This document shows, one piece after another, positions 10,592 to 21,252 of a DNA stretch of 64,000 bases (within the stretch, counting starts at the first letter, position 1; every line of letters begins with the position of its first letter). The DNA lies in NCBI RefSeq assembly GCF_005239225.2, contig NC_133299.1, positions 3,228,967 through 3,292,966 on the forward strand. Reading direction: 5' to 3'. The translations under genes were made by a program, and so were the position numbers. The notes under the pieces are model-generated. The model worked only from the letters and a program-made list of their open reading frames with translations, searched no databases and had not been told where the DNA came from. Source of the stretch: Populus alba (Eukaryota; Streptophyta; Magnoliopsida; Malpighiales; Salicaceae).

Positions 10592-11986
10592 ATGGGAGAA
10601 ACACACATTTTAGTCCGAGAAAATAATAATTGGTTGGGATCCATAATGAGCGTTGAGCGGACAGAGACCATGAGCCAGCAGCAAGGGCCTCGAATTATTC
10701 CAAGGGTTCCACAGATATTTAGTGGGATTGACTCGAACAAGAAATGTTACGAACCCATGGTGGTCTCCATAGGTCCTTACTACCATGGGAAGCATGATGG
10801 GCTCAAAGAGATGGAGAAGTCTAAACAAAGTATGGTGCGCGGATTTGTGCAACAGAGTGGAAAACTCGTTGAAGAGGTGTACAAAACCGTGGTGGATGTG
10901 GCTGAAGAGGCGAGAAGATGCTATGTTGAGGATGCATTATCAGTTATACTCAATGACATGACCAAATTCACCAAGATGATGTTTCTTGATGGTTGTTTTG
11001 TTATCCAATTCATGCACTGTCTACTTCGTGACCATCAAAATCTGAAGATGTCCAGTCACTTTGCAGCTTTAGTTGCACGAGACATGTTCTTACTAGAGAA
11101 CCAACTCCCTTTTGTAGTCCTCAGGTCATTGATGAAGTTGAGATTCGGATCAGATGAAGGAGGGATAAAATTGATCAAAGATTTCATTAAGCACATTCGA
11201 GCAATGCCCCGTCAACGAGAGTCATGCAGGAAAAAGATATCGAAGCTCTTCCGCAAAACTATTCCGCGAAGAGTATTAAGCAATTCTGCAAAAGACCCAG
11301 CAATGGGAGAGTACTATGGTGCCTGCCATCTCCTTGAACTCTTTCATATGCATTTTGTTGACAATAATGCCCCACTTGATAGTTCACGGACAAGCTTGTA
11401 TCGTTATCATCCTGCGATGGACCTTAGAAGGCTGGGAATCCATTTCAAACCTAGCAAAACTAGTCAGTTCACTGATGTCCATTTCAATCCAACATTGCTA
11501 GCTGGGAGGCTCCAAATCCCTGCACTAACAATAGACGACTCAACCAAGTCCTTACTCTTAAACTTGGTGGCCTACGAAGCATGCCTCGGTGACAATGACA
11601 AACTTTGGGTCACTTCTTACATATGCTTCATGGATTCACTAATTGATCAGCCTGAAGATGTGAGAGAGCTGCGCTCACAGGGTGTACTCATCGTTACCCT
11701 CGGAAGTGAAGAAGAAGTCGCAAGACTCTTCAATGAGGTAGCCAATTATTTAGTGCCCAATCCTCTTGCTTTCAACAAAGTTAAAAAGGACATCGAATCA
11801 CATTGTAGGAACACCTTCAAGCGATGGATCCTTCATTACAAGGGTCCGATTTATACTGTGATTTTTAAGTATTCTTTTATTTTTGGGCTCATAGTAAGTG
11901 CCCTGAAGTACGTGAAAGTGTTTCCAGCGGAACCCCTATATGGTGTCTGCAGATTGCCAGGCAATAACAGTACCCTATACCCTTAG
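10592..11986 (+). CDS. DUF247 (UPF0481) protein, copy A1
   Basis: Single-exon gene of 464 codons, the usual family length. DUF247 (PF03140) spans most of it: IPRVP at residues 36-40, VSIGPYYHG at 58-66, LENQLPF near 168, LLNLVAYEA near 322, SYICFMDSLID after that, and a C-terminal hydrophobic segment near 425-445 expected to anchor it in a membrane. The first ATG is chosen because residues 14-19 (WLGSIM) align with WLIEIM in the unit-B protein, which places the start at an equivalent point. Molecular function is unknown for the family. Grass DUF247 proteins at the S and Z loci are male self-incompatibility determinants, but no such role can be inferred here. Its C-terminus (VCRLPGNNSTLYP) differs from B-D and is shared with pseudogene A2, so A1 and A2 form their own subgroup. 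Confidence 0.92.
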   Translation: MGETHILVRENNNWLGSIMSVERTETMSQQQGPRIIPRVPQIFSGIDSNKKCYEPMVVSIGPYYHGKHDGLKEMEKSKQSMVRGFVQQSGKLVEEVYKTVVDVAEEARRCYVEDALSVILNDMTKFTKMMFLDGCFVIQFMHCLLRDHQNLKMSSHFAALVARDMFLLENQLPFVVLRSLMKLRFGSDEGGIKLIKDFIKHIRAMPRQRESCRKKISKLFRKTIPRRVLSNSAKDPAMGEYYGACHLLELFHMHFVDNNAPLDSSRTSLYRYHPAMDLRRLGIHFKPSKTSQFTDVHFNPTLLAGRLQIPALTIDDSTKSLLLNLVAYEACLGDNDKLWVTSYICFMDSLIDQPEDVRELRSQGVLIVTLGSEEEVARLFNEVANYLVPNPLAFNKVKKDIESHCRNTFKRWILHYKGPIYTVIFKYSFIFGLIVSALKYVKVFPAEPLYGVCRLPGNNSTLYP

Positions 11987-13368
11987 CTGCAGCGTGCTTG
12001 ATATGTACTACTTCTATACCTTTTATATTTCAGCACTATAATTGTTTCGGTAAAGTGAGTGTAGGAATAAAAGATTTGAGAGAGGCCTGGAAGAAATCTT
12101 CATAGTTTTCTACCTGGCTATCTGTAGCTGCTGCTATTTCTGCTTGTGTTTTTTTTTTCAACGTCTGCCATGTAGTTTCTATTTTGTTTTCTAAATAAAT
12201 ACAAATCTGAATTCACAAAACAATGTCAAAGAATTTGGAGAATTCACAATCTCTCTTCTAATTTACCCTTAATTTAGTTTCGATTCAAAAATTGAGCTTT
12301 TAGGTTCTTTTCAATTTTATCTTAATCAGTATTCCTCCTTAATGTCTATCATTCCTGATACGGGTAGAATTCATCTCGGATTATTGTGTAAACCCACCAA
12401 GTACTACCAGCAATCGTCAAACATTTAAAATTTTGCGCAAATTTCAAAAATACCCTCCAACTATATAGACAAACACAGTTTTACCATCAAACAATTTTGA
12501 TATCAGTTTTACCTTCAAACTTTCACAGATTTTCAATTAAGGACCTCCATTCATTTTAAGACATTTAATCCATATTTCTATCCAAATAATTTTTTATATA
12601 TGTAAAACGACATCATTTTGTAGAAAATTTAACGGTTTTTGTTAAGTAATTATAACAGGAGTTATAATTGAGAACTCAAAATAAGGGTAAAATTTATACG
12701 AAAAATAGTGGATATAAAATTGATAATTTGAGGGTAGCTGTGATGTCTGCCCTAAAATTTCCCAATTTAATTGTCTTGCCTTTGTTGATTCTGAAAAAGG
12801 ATAAAAAGAAATTTCTAAATATCAACAAAAGAATTTTCCATCCCAAGCTTATTCATTAATTTAGAAGGAAAACAAAGAAAGGAAAGAAAATTCTGGCTGG
12901 CACACCATTTTCTTTCTAAGGCTGTAGATCAGAACATTAAAGATTATTCTATGCTATTTAAACTTTGCTTGCACTTTGGGTATAGAACTTACCTTTCGTT
13001 AACTTCCCCATGCATTTCACATGTTCATCCCTGTCTAACACGGTGTTGAACTATGACAATTTCTCAATCCAATGTTCAGTCATGCAAGAACGTTGATATC
13101 AAGACATAACCTTAAACTTTAAATATTTTAGAACACAATTTTAGTATTGCCTTGTCTGAAGGTCTAAAGATCACATATTTTATCCACAAGGGAAATTAAA
13201 ATAGTTAAATTAAAGCACCAAAGCTCACTGTTCAAGTAAGCTAAGATCCTTGTTTCTTGCTACAAGCCACTTGAATAGTACTTGTATAATTAGATCCGTA
13301 TTGATTTGTCGATATGCAACAGGAATACAGACCAAATCATACAATTAGCGTACTAGTCTGTACTTGTA
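11987..13368. other. intergenic between A1 and A2
   Basis: Holds the A1 3' UTR, an AT-rich stretch with no gene recognised, and from about 12890 the upstream region duplicated with A2, including GCATTTCACATG at 13012-13023. Confidence 0.5.
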
Positions 13369-14177
13369 ATGGACAAATAACTAGAAATTCTAACTGATGA
13401 GATTGATGGTTCAATTTTCCCACGTAGCAATGAGGAGATCTTCAAATCCATTAGGAAGGATGAGGGGAAAGAGACTAGAAACAGCCAATTCCAGGACCGG
13501 AGATTCCAAAGGTTCCGCGGATGATTAGTGTGATCGAGGCAAACATGGATTGCTACGATCCCTTGATGGTCTCCATTGGTCATTTTTGCCATGGAAAGGC
13601 AATGATGAAAGAAATGAACAATAGCCAGCTCATGATGGCTCGCCAGTTTGTTCAACAGAGTGAAGAATTGGTTAAGATTTGTATGAAAAAGTGGCAGAGG
13701 TGTCCAATGAAGCAACACAAAACTATGCTGAAGGTTCAACAGAAGATTTTGATGACAAGCAATTCAATGAACTGTGGGAAACTTCTTACATTTGCTTCAT
13801 AGATTCACTCATTGATCACCCTGAAGATGTGAGGGAGATGCGGTCACAAGGCATATATACTCCTCCATCCTCTCGAAAGCGATCAACAAGTTGCAGAACT
13901 GTTCAACGAGATAGCCAATTATTCAGTGCCTAATTAATCTCTATAATGATATTCAGGTTGGAACTGTTCAACAAGTTGCAGAACTGTTCAACGAGTTGAA
14001 TCGTATTGCAGAAACAAGTTGAAACAATGGATCCTTCGCTATAAGGGTCCTGTTTATGGTGTAATTTTCAAGTATTCGTTTCTTTTTTCCATTATGGCCG
14101 ATGTAGCAGTATTACCAACGCAACCCATACATGGTGTCTGCAGATTGCCAGATACAAATGTCACCCAATACCCCTAA
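13369..14177 (+). pseudogene. DUF247 pseudogene, copy A2
   Basis: Tandem duplicate of A1, now broken. The ATG at the position equivalent to the A1 start is followed by TAA after two codons. The N-terminal part is readable at 13503-13680 (IPKVPRMIS, CYDPLMVSIGHFCHG, FVQQSEELV). The frame then shifts. A deletion of several hundred bases joins the FDDKQF region directly to LWETSYICFIDSLID (about 13760-13810), removing the LENQLPF and LLNLVAYE core. A further shift follows near 13855. The C-terminal part is readable again at about 14010-14177 (YKGPVYGVIFKYSF and VCRLPDTNVTQYP with a stop). A short local duplication of a GTTCAACAAGTTGCAGAA-like unit lies at 13955-14000. Clearly non-functional. Confidence 0.88.
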
Positions 14178-14267
14178 ATATTTTTGTGATTGTCTCCCAA
14201 TAATTGCACTGGCTATAATTACTGTTGCTTCAAGTCATTGGTAAGATTTGAACTATTTAAGAGTAAA

Positions 14268-14545
14268 CTTTGGCTAAATTACATTATCATGAACTTTGAG
14301 TCAAATTCAACTTAGCTCTTTAACTTTTTATTTTTTATTTGAGTATCTCGAACTTTTTTTAATATATAAAAAACAGATTTCTTTTTTTAATTTCTAGAAA
14401 CACAACACTTGTAGTGAAAATACATGATTTAACAAAAAAAATTGTTAACAGACGGATGAAAACCTGGACAGAGATGGGCCTATTTTATACTAAAACTAGT
14501 TCATGGTACTCAAATAAAACTGAAACATATGACAATCATAGTTGC
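14268..14545. repeat. possible palindromic MITE-like element
   Basis: An arm at about 14329-14362 (TTTTATTTGAGTATCTCGAA) is matched imperfectly by the reverse complement of about 14489-14525 (TTTTATTTGAGTACCATGAA). A foldback arrangement, but outer ends and a target duplication are not clear. Confidence 0.35.
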
Positions 14546-16225
14546 CCAGTAGAAAAAGGAAAGAGCACATATCGCTGATCTATATGCCACATTTTATCCA
14601 TGGATGAAGTACACGTGGAACATGCTTGCCGGTAATATTTATCTCTCCCTTGCAGCATTTCACATGTTAGCTTTAATTAGGAGCTCAGAATAAGCAGTGG
14701 ACGGATAGATGTGGACGGATACATGGTGTCTGTTTTGTATATTGCAGCATTTCACATATTATCCTATCACGAGTATATAAGGTTTTAAGCAAAACGTTTC
14801 TGTGTGCTATGAATTATTTAGAGTTCATACATTTCTGTCTTCGATGCTCCATATTGTTGTTTGACCTGTTTGCATTTTTGTTTGGTTAAGTACTTACATG
14901 TAATTATTGTTAGTTATTAAAAATCAGTCTCCAAATTATTAAATATATTAGATTTACTTAAACATCCACTGCAAGCAAGAAAAAGTTCCACTTTAACTCA
15001 TTTATTTCTGGCATTATAACAAGTGCCATGTGAAGTCCTATGTAGCAGAATTGCATAGCTCTTTTGCTACGACTTGTGCGCAAAATATATCCAAATGGGA
15101 CCTGAGCTACGGTTTCTTACTAGCGTTGATCTATCCTGTCAATAGAGTCCATAGCTATCAAATCCGTATTCAGTCTCTTCTGCATCAATCATTATGTTGA
15201 TGAATTCTTCTAATTATGTTAAGCACTTTCCTTTCCTTATAGGAATTAGGAAAATTAGTTTCTTGTTTAATTATTCATTTTATAGAATAAAATTTTATTT
15301 TATTTTCTTGGGATAGTTAGCAATAAGAGGGTCAGTGGCTATTAGTTAGCTGGACATAAAAAGGGATGTTCTGACTTAATTAGTTAACGTCACAATCCAA
15401 ATAAGGAGTCGGTTACCGCCATAAACAGAGTCCATTAACTATCGTGCTGTCAAATTTTTGGGGCTAAACAATTCGACTCCCCATGTTCAAATTGTGGATC
15501 GATGGAACCCTAAACCTTCTATGTAATATAAGAAACCACGCAGGGTGTGGGTAAAAAAAAAATTATAATATATATAAAAAAAAATAGTTAGTTTCTTACA
15601 ATGTGTTATTGTGTTATAGGTTATGCCAAAACATTCTCTTGAACAATTGGGAAGAGATTCCATGTAGGTCAAAAACTGGGATAACAAATTACAAAAACGA
15701 AAACCAATAAGCTTTCTCTCTTTTTTTTTAATAATAATCAATTGACTTATTAATAAAACAGTTATTTAGATAACAGAATAAGCATTTACTTTAGTATGTT
15801 GATTCCAAAAGAAGCAAAATTTGAGTAACTTCCTCGGTACAAAAAAGAAAAGACACATTTTTATGGGAAGACATATAGCTAGCTTGCTCTCTGTTGCTCA
15901 CTTTATCAAAAGATTAAAGACATATAATGAAGTATTCCTGCCAGTCTTTGTCCCTCCCACGCATTTCACATGCTAGTCTGCAAAACTCAAATGATACACA
16001 CAGAGATGGTTTTCCCCATGCTAACGCAAATTTCATCTGCAAATATATATACTATTTACTGAATGATGATTTCATATTTCTGTCTTAAGACCAATATTCC
16101 GAACGCTAATATATATTAAGTCTGTTTGATCTTCAATTAAGTTTTAGTTGTGTCTGTTCATTAATTTGTTCTGTTTTCTCAAGTACAAAACATGAACTTA
16201 AAAGAAGTAGAGAAAGTACAAAAAA
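14546..16225. other. gene-free region with orphan upstream modules
   Basis: GCATTTCACATG or a close variant occurs at 14655-14666, 14747-14757 and 15961-15972, each in a context like the DUF247 upstream regions but with no gene downstream. 15279-15358 closely matches 38570-38645 at the C/D junction. No ORF with family resemblance. Confidence 0.5.
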
Positions 16226-16297
16226 CGTAATTAAAGCATGTAAGTTTGATTTCCACATAAGCAATTCAATGAACTGTGGGTAACTTCTTACATTATC
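16226..16297 (+). pseudogene. DUF247 relic A3 and duplication junction
   Basis: A piece similar to the A1/A2 5' region (TTAAAGCA followed by TTTCCACATAAG) is fused to a 35-bp DUF247 interior fragment (AAGCAATTCAATGAACTGTG, as in A2 at 13757). At 16298 it switches abruptly to ATCAACACCATCATAAATAT, the beginning of the repeat shared by units B, C and D. Too short to code; it marks a recombination breakpoint. Confidence 0.7.
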
Positions 16298-17099
16298 AAC
16301 ACCATCATAAATATTATATATTTTTTTATCTTGCTTCCAACATTCAAAAATTATTAAAGAAAAATAATTTATTTATAGAAAAATATTCTCTTTGATAAGC
16401 TCAAATAAAAAAAGTAACTCATTTTTCAAAAAAAAAAAATTGCAAAATAAATTTAACGTAAATGTCATGATGAAACATCCTCAATATGCCCTAATATTTG
16501 TCAATCATATTAAAGGTCATATGATTTAAATGATTTCGAAAAATAAAAAATGATATGAATTTAAAAATAAAAATTACATAAAATTTAATATATTATATCA
16601 ATCAGTGCATTTTAATTCAAATAAATAGAATTCAGAGCACTAGATACTCCTTATGAAGTCTTTCCCCTCTTTCGTATACTCTTGTCAATACTATGTTTAA
16701 CTCATTAACACAATTGAACTCTTATTTATATTTTTTCTGAGAAGAAAATTAGTCTCTCTGCTCAAACATTAATGGTCCTTAAAAAAAGTTTTTTTTAAAA
16801 AAAAAAAAATTACCTTCCAAATTTTTTTCTAACCACACGTCATTTCAGATTATTCACCGCATGTCATTTCAAAAACATAAACCAACTCTTTACTGACCAC
16901 ATGTCATATCAGATTAATCATTACTGTAAATAAAAAGATTGAGATTGAATTATGTTTATTTAAGAGAAAAAAAAACTAAAATCTAATCGAATTGAAATAG
17001 AAAAGTTGACATTTATCGACCACCAAAAATACAAGAATTGCCTTTAACATTCCTTGATGCAGCCAGTCGCCCAGAATTTCTCAATTATTCAAAATATCT

Positions 17100-17285
17100 A
17101 GATTTATTTATTTTTATATTTTAAAAATATTTTTTAAAAAATTATATTAAATTAAATTTTATTTTAAATTATTTTTTATATATATTTTTAGATTATTTTA
17201 ATGCGTTGATATTAAAAATTATTTTTTAAAAATAAAAAATATTTTAAAAAATAACCGTAATTACATTTTTAATTACCCTCTAAAT
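17100..17285. repeat. AT-rich MITE-like element, unit B
   Basis: Core TTTTAATGCGTTGATATTAA with flanking A/T arms and ACCGTAATTACATTTT at one end. Related copies lie at about 23645-23800, 39620-39760, 48575-48715, 62040-62225 and 62857-63060. Confidence 0.4.
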
Positions 17286-19336
17286 AAAGACATGATGATT
17301 TGCCTTGAATGGTTTGTGAGATGGATTAAGCAAATATAGATTAAAAGATATTATAATTTTTTATTTGATCAATCAATAAACTCAAATTTTAATAAAAGAT
17401 TCTCGAGGGATAGTGTCAAAGCTACTTGCTCTAATCCATTCCATTATGGCAGGAAAGCACTAATAATATAACGTCCGTCCGTCCAAAATGCTAACTTTAT
17501 ATTGGTTATGATAGTTTTAACTCTGTTCACTTGTTAAGAACATGACCATGCTTTGGAGAAGAAAGTAAGCCCAACTTCCAAGTTAATAAAATAATTGCTC
17601 TAATCTAAAAGCTACTTCAATTTTAAGTGATCGTCCTAAATAAATAAATAAGTTAATGAAGAAAGTATTGAGATGTGAACAGGAAATTAAAAGGTGGAAC
17701 GTATCTTTAAGAATCCAATCCTAGTCTCTCGACAAAAGGAATTTCTTCCCAGGCTTTTTTTTTTTAAAAAAAAAAAAAAAATTCTGTACAAGCTTATTTA
17801 GCACAAAAAGAAAACGAATCAAAACATATGTTGCAGCCTGGTAGGGCTCGACTTCTATTCTTTTTCTCACACTAAAGACTGGAGAAACAAAAGTTTGTTC
17901 CTTATATGTTCTTTAATTTTCTCCTGAGGGCCATCTCCACAACCAAGGATCAACAACCACGTTCTCCACTATATATATTTGACTCTGTGTGATACACACA
18001 CACACTTGAATTCTGTATGAAATTGGTCAGACCTAAACTATGAAATAATGTTAAATAGTAACATAAAATGATTTTTTAAATCTCACCTAATATTTTAATT
18101 TTTTAAATTAAAATGATTTTTTAATATAACATCAGTTGATAATACAAAATAATCATAAGTTTGAATCCCAATATACACCTTTAATTTTTATAATTAAATT
18201 AAAAAAAGTAAATATAAAGAATAATGATTCTGTGTGAATATCAAATTCAAATAAAAAATCACTTAAAAAAATATATTATAGAATAATATAGAATCATTTC
18301 TAAGACTTAGTAATATAAAATTATTTCTAAAACTTTACCTAATATATATAGAAAGTGTGTGTTAAAGAATTAATTAATTCAACTTAAAAGCTTAAACTAT
18401 TATGTGAAATCTCAAAACATGATTTATATTATTCTATAATACACCATTTTAAGTAAAAAAATTTAAACTTGAAATTTATATATACTTATATTATATTACG
18501 CTTAATTTTTATCAAATAAATAGGAATGATAAGATTCGAATCTGTGACTACTTGGTTATTAAGACTCTCATATTATGTTAAAAAATAAATTTAATCTAAA
18601 AACTTAAACTGAGATGTTAGATGAGTTTTTAATATATAATTTATATTATTATTTTAATAATATAAAGGATAAGAATTTAGCAATTGTATAGTATGTATAG
18701 ATAAAGTGTGAGGAAAAAAGTGACAACGTACAGCTTATCCTGATTGTAGTTTTCCATGCTGAACAAGAATTGCATGTGAGAGATAAAAACAGGCAAAGCA
18801 TGCTTTGTTATATAAAGAGTGCAATAAAGAGAAAGCCCACTTATATTTTTGTGCTAAATAAGATTGGTCAGAATTTAGTTAGATTTTACCTTTTTAATTT
18901 TTATTAAAATTTGTCGGAGAAAAGTACAAAGCGCCTTGATTGAAAATATAAGAACAAAATGCAAGCCAGTTACTAAGACAATGTACAAATAATTAAAAAA
19001 TTATCTTAATTTAAAAATTTAAATGGTTAAATTTAAACCGTTTTATTATAAAAAATCTAATAGATATTATATCAAAAAACTCATCTCAACTTAAAAAATT
19101 TAAATTTAATTAATTATTTTATATTACTATTTAACATGGACATGCAATTTTAATACTCCAAACACACACTTGGAACTGATTTTCTGTTTTTTTGATTTTC
19201 CATAACAGCAAATGAGTAACGAAGCATTGGCATTTTTGTTTATATTTTTCCATAACACCAAATGAGTAAGGAAGAAATAAGAAATGGTCCCATGAAATTT
19301 TTGTCTAAAAAGTTCTTAAACGGAACCTAAAGCAAC

Positions 19337-19473
19337 CAGTGGCGGAGTCACATAGGGGCAAGAGGGGGCAATTGCCCCCCCTCCCCAGCCCCACCTTTCA
19401 AAAATCAGATTCAGGAAGTAAATTCCTTCTCTTTTCCGTTTTTAATAGAGGATTTTGGGACAAAAATTCTATG

Positions 19474-19521
<48 letters not shown>

Positions 19522-20329
19522 GGGGCAGCTGATGGGTTTGAGAAAAGAGTTGGCTTGCCTAACAATTATTTTTTTTATACTTGTGTTGTTATAGACTTCA
19601 TCTCTCTCTGATAAGTCAGCTAAATATAAAAATTCCAAAAATATTGGGTCTACATCTCTAAAAATTAGTTATTGAAAATGTTAGGGTTTATAATAATTTA
19701 TAGGTTTGTTGAATTAATATGTGTATAGGTAATATTATATGCTAATGGATATGAATTGAAATGAATTTTGATGAATTGATAAGTATTTTGTTATGAATTT
19801 CATATGAAAAATGATGATAATGAATTTACTAATAATTAAAAATGAAGTACAGGACAATTAAAAAAAATTAGGGACATAATAAATAAATTAAAAAAAAAAA
19901 CATTTAATATTTATGTTTAATCCACTTGTACAAAACATCAAGTCATCAAAAACAACATCAATTTGTGACAATCCTTTTAAGCTATGATTTTAGATGTTAT
20001 GTACCATATGTCAGTATAAAATTGTTGCCAAGAACTTTCCTAGTCCTTAGAAAATTTAGAAATAGTTAATGAAATTTTTTTGTATATATTGAGAAATATA
20101 TTTTTAATCAGATTAAAAATAAAATCATTATGAAGCAGTTTTAAAATATAAAAATCTTGAAAAAAACAATTATAATATACGTTTTTTTATTTTAAAAGTA
20201 TTCTTAAATTAATTTTGCTTGACTTGAGTTTGTACATATATTTCAAATTAATTTCTATATATAGCATATAATATCAAACATTTGTTAATAGTTTTCCCCC
20301 TCATTTAAAAAATCCTAGCTCCACCACTG
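19337..20329. mobile_element. hAT-like non-autonomous DNA transposon
   Basis: 993 bp. Imperfect terminal inverted repeats: CAGTGGCGGAGTCA at the left, and TAGCTCCACCACTG at the right, whose complement is CAGTGGTGGAGCTA. A perfect 8-bp target duplication, AAAGCAAC (19329-19336 and 20330-20337), is typical of hAT. Units C (about 30015) and D (about 42398) carry the uninterrupted site, so it inserted in B after duplication or was lost elsewhere. The interior is AT-rich with a TA microsatellite and no transposase. The 90-codon ORF at its left end has no family resemblance. Confidence 0.85.
19484..19519. repeat. (TA)n microsatellite
   Basis: About 18 TA units inside the hAT-like element. Confidence 0.9.
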
Positions 20330-21152
20330 AAAGCAACATTGCACATAGTCAATGTAGTTATTAAGGGACATACACGATATAAAATAATTATTTAAATTCT
20401 AAAATTAAAATAATTATTTGAAACGGTCATGAGTTTGTATTTTATCTCCTCCATTCTTTTAAATAAATAAGTGAATTTAAAAAAATAGCATAAGGTGGTT
20501 CTCATATATATACAAATTTTAAGTTTAAAAAAACGTTTATTCATAAAAGTGTGTTGGAAAAAGAATTAATAAAAAAAATCACTGCTGAAGCTCTTAAGAT
20601 ATTTATGGGTATAATTGGGTGCCTTGATTATTTCCCAACACCATATGTGGGTTACGTGCTATAGTAATGCTATGGAGGCTTAAATGGTGAGAAAAGTTTA
20701 TAGAATTCGGAAAGTAACTATATATAAATACCTATGTCATGACTCGTAAGATACATTCAATGAAGATTGTGAAAGCAAAAAAAAAAAAAAAACATTTTTA
20801 ATGAAGAAAGTATTGATAATTACTTAAAGAATAATATATAATTTCTTATTCGTGAAACTTATTATATGGCAAAAAGACTATAAATGAGTCTTTAAACTCT
20901 TCAAATGACTGTAAGTGAGTTTTTCATGCGAGTTAGAGTTGATAGAAGGAAGTTGGCGGAGAAGAGGAGAGACGTTTGCCAAAGGTAAAACCAACGGCAG
21001 CTTTGTAATTATGTTTTTGGATGTTAGAGGTCGACAATATATGCATTTATCTTTCAAAACGACCATTGATAAGCTTTAGACGACAAAGTTTGCTCCACCT
21101 CCAAGTAAAGCCAAAATACTTGTTCCAAAATTGCAGCTACTTCAAAATCAAG

Positions 21153-21162
21153 CTATATATAG
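21153..21162 (+). promoter_or_regulatory. TATA-like core, DUF247 gene B
   Basis: CTATATATAG, 91 bp before the ATG, inside a block (CAAGCTATATATAGCTTTTC) conserved at the same place in C and D. Position and conservation suggest the core promoter. Confidence 0.65.
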
Positions 21163-21252
21163 CTTTTCTAGAGTCTTTGTTGCAATATTATTATATAATC
21201 GTATCCTATTGTTCATGTGCGTTAATTAATGAAGTAGAAAGTACTGTTAGCA

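Larger units (their letters stand above)
16298..21252 (+). repeat. upstream part of duplication unit B
   Basis: Homologous to about 23335-30973 (unit C, minus the inserted LTR element) and 38770-43321 (unit D). Landmarks in the same order are GATGAAACATCCTCAATATG (16469), ATTCCATTATGGCAGGAAAG (17440), the TCTCGACAAA module (17727) and CTGTATGAAATTGGTCAGA (18016). It carries its own hAT-like insertion (19337-20329) and a deletion of about 260 bp near 17925. No coding potential. Confidence 0.8.
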
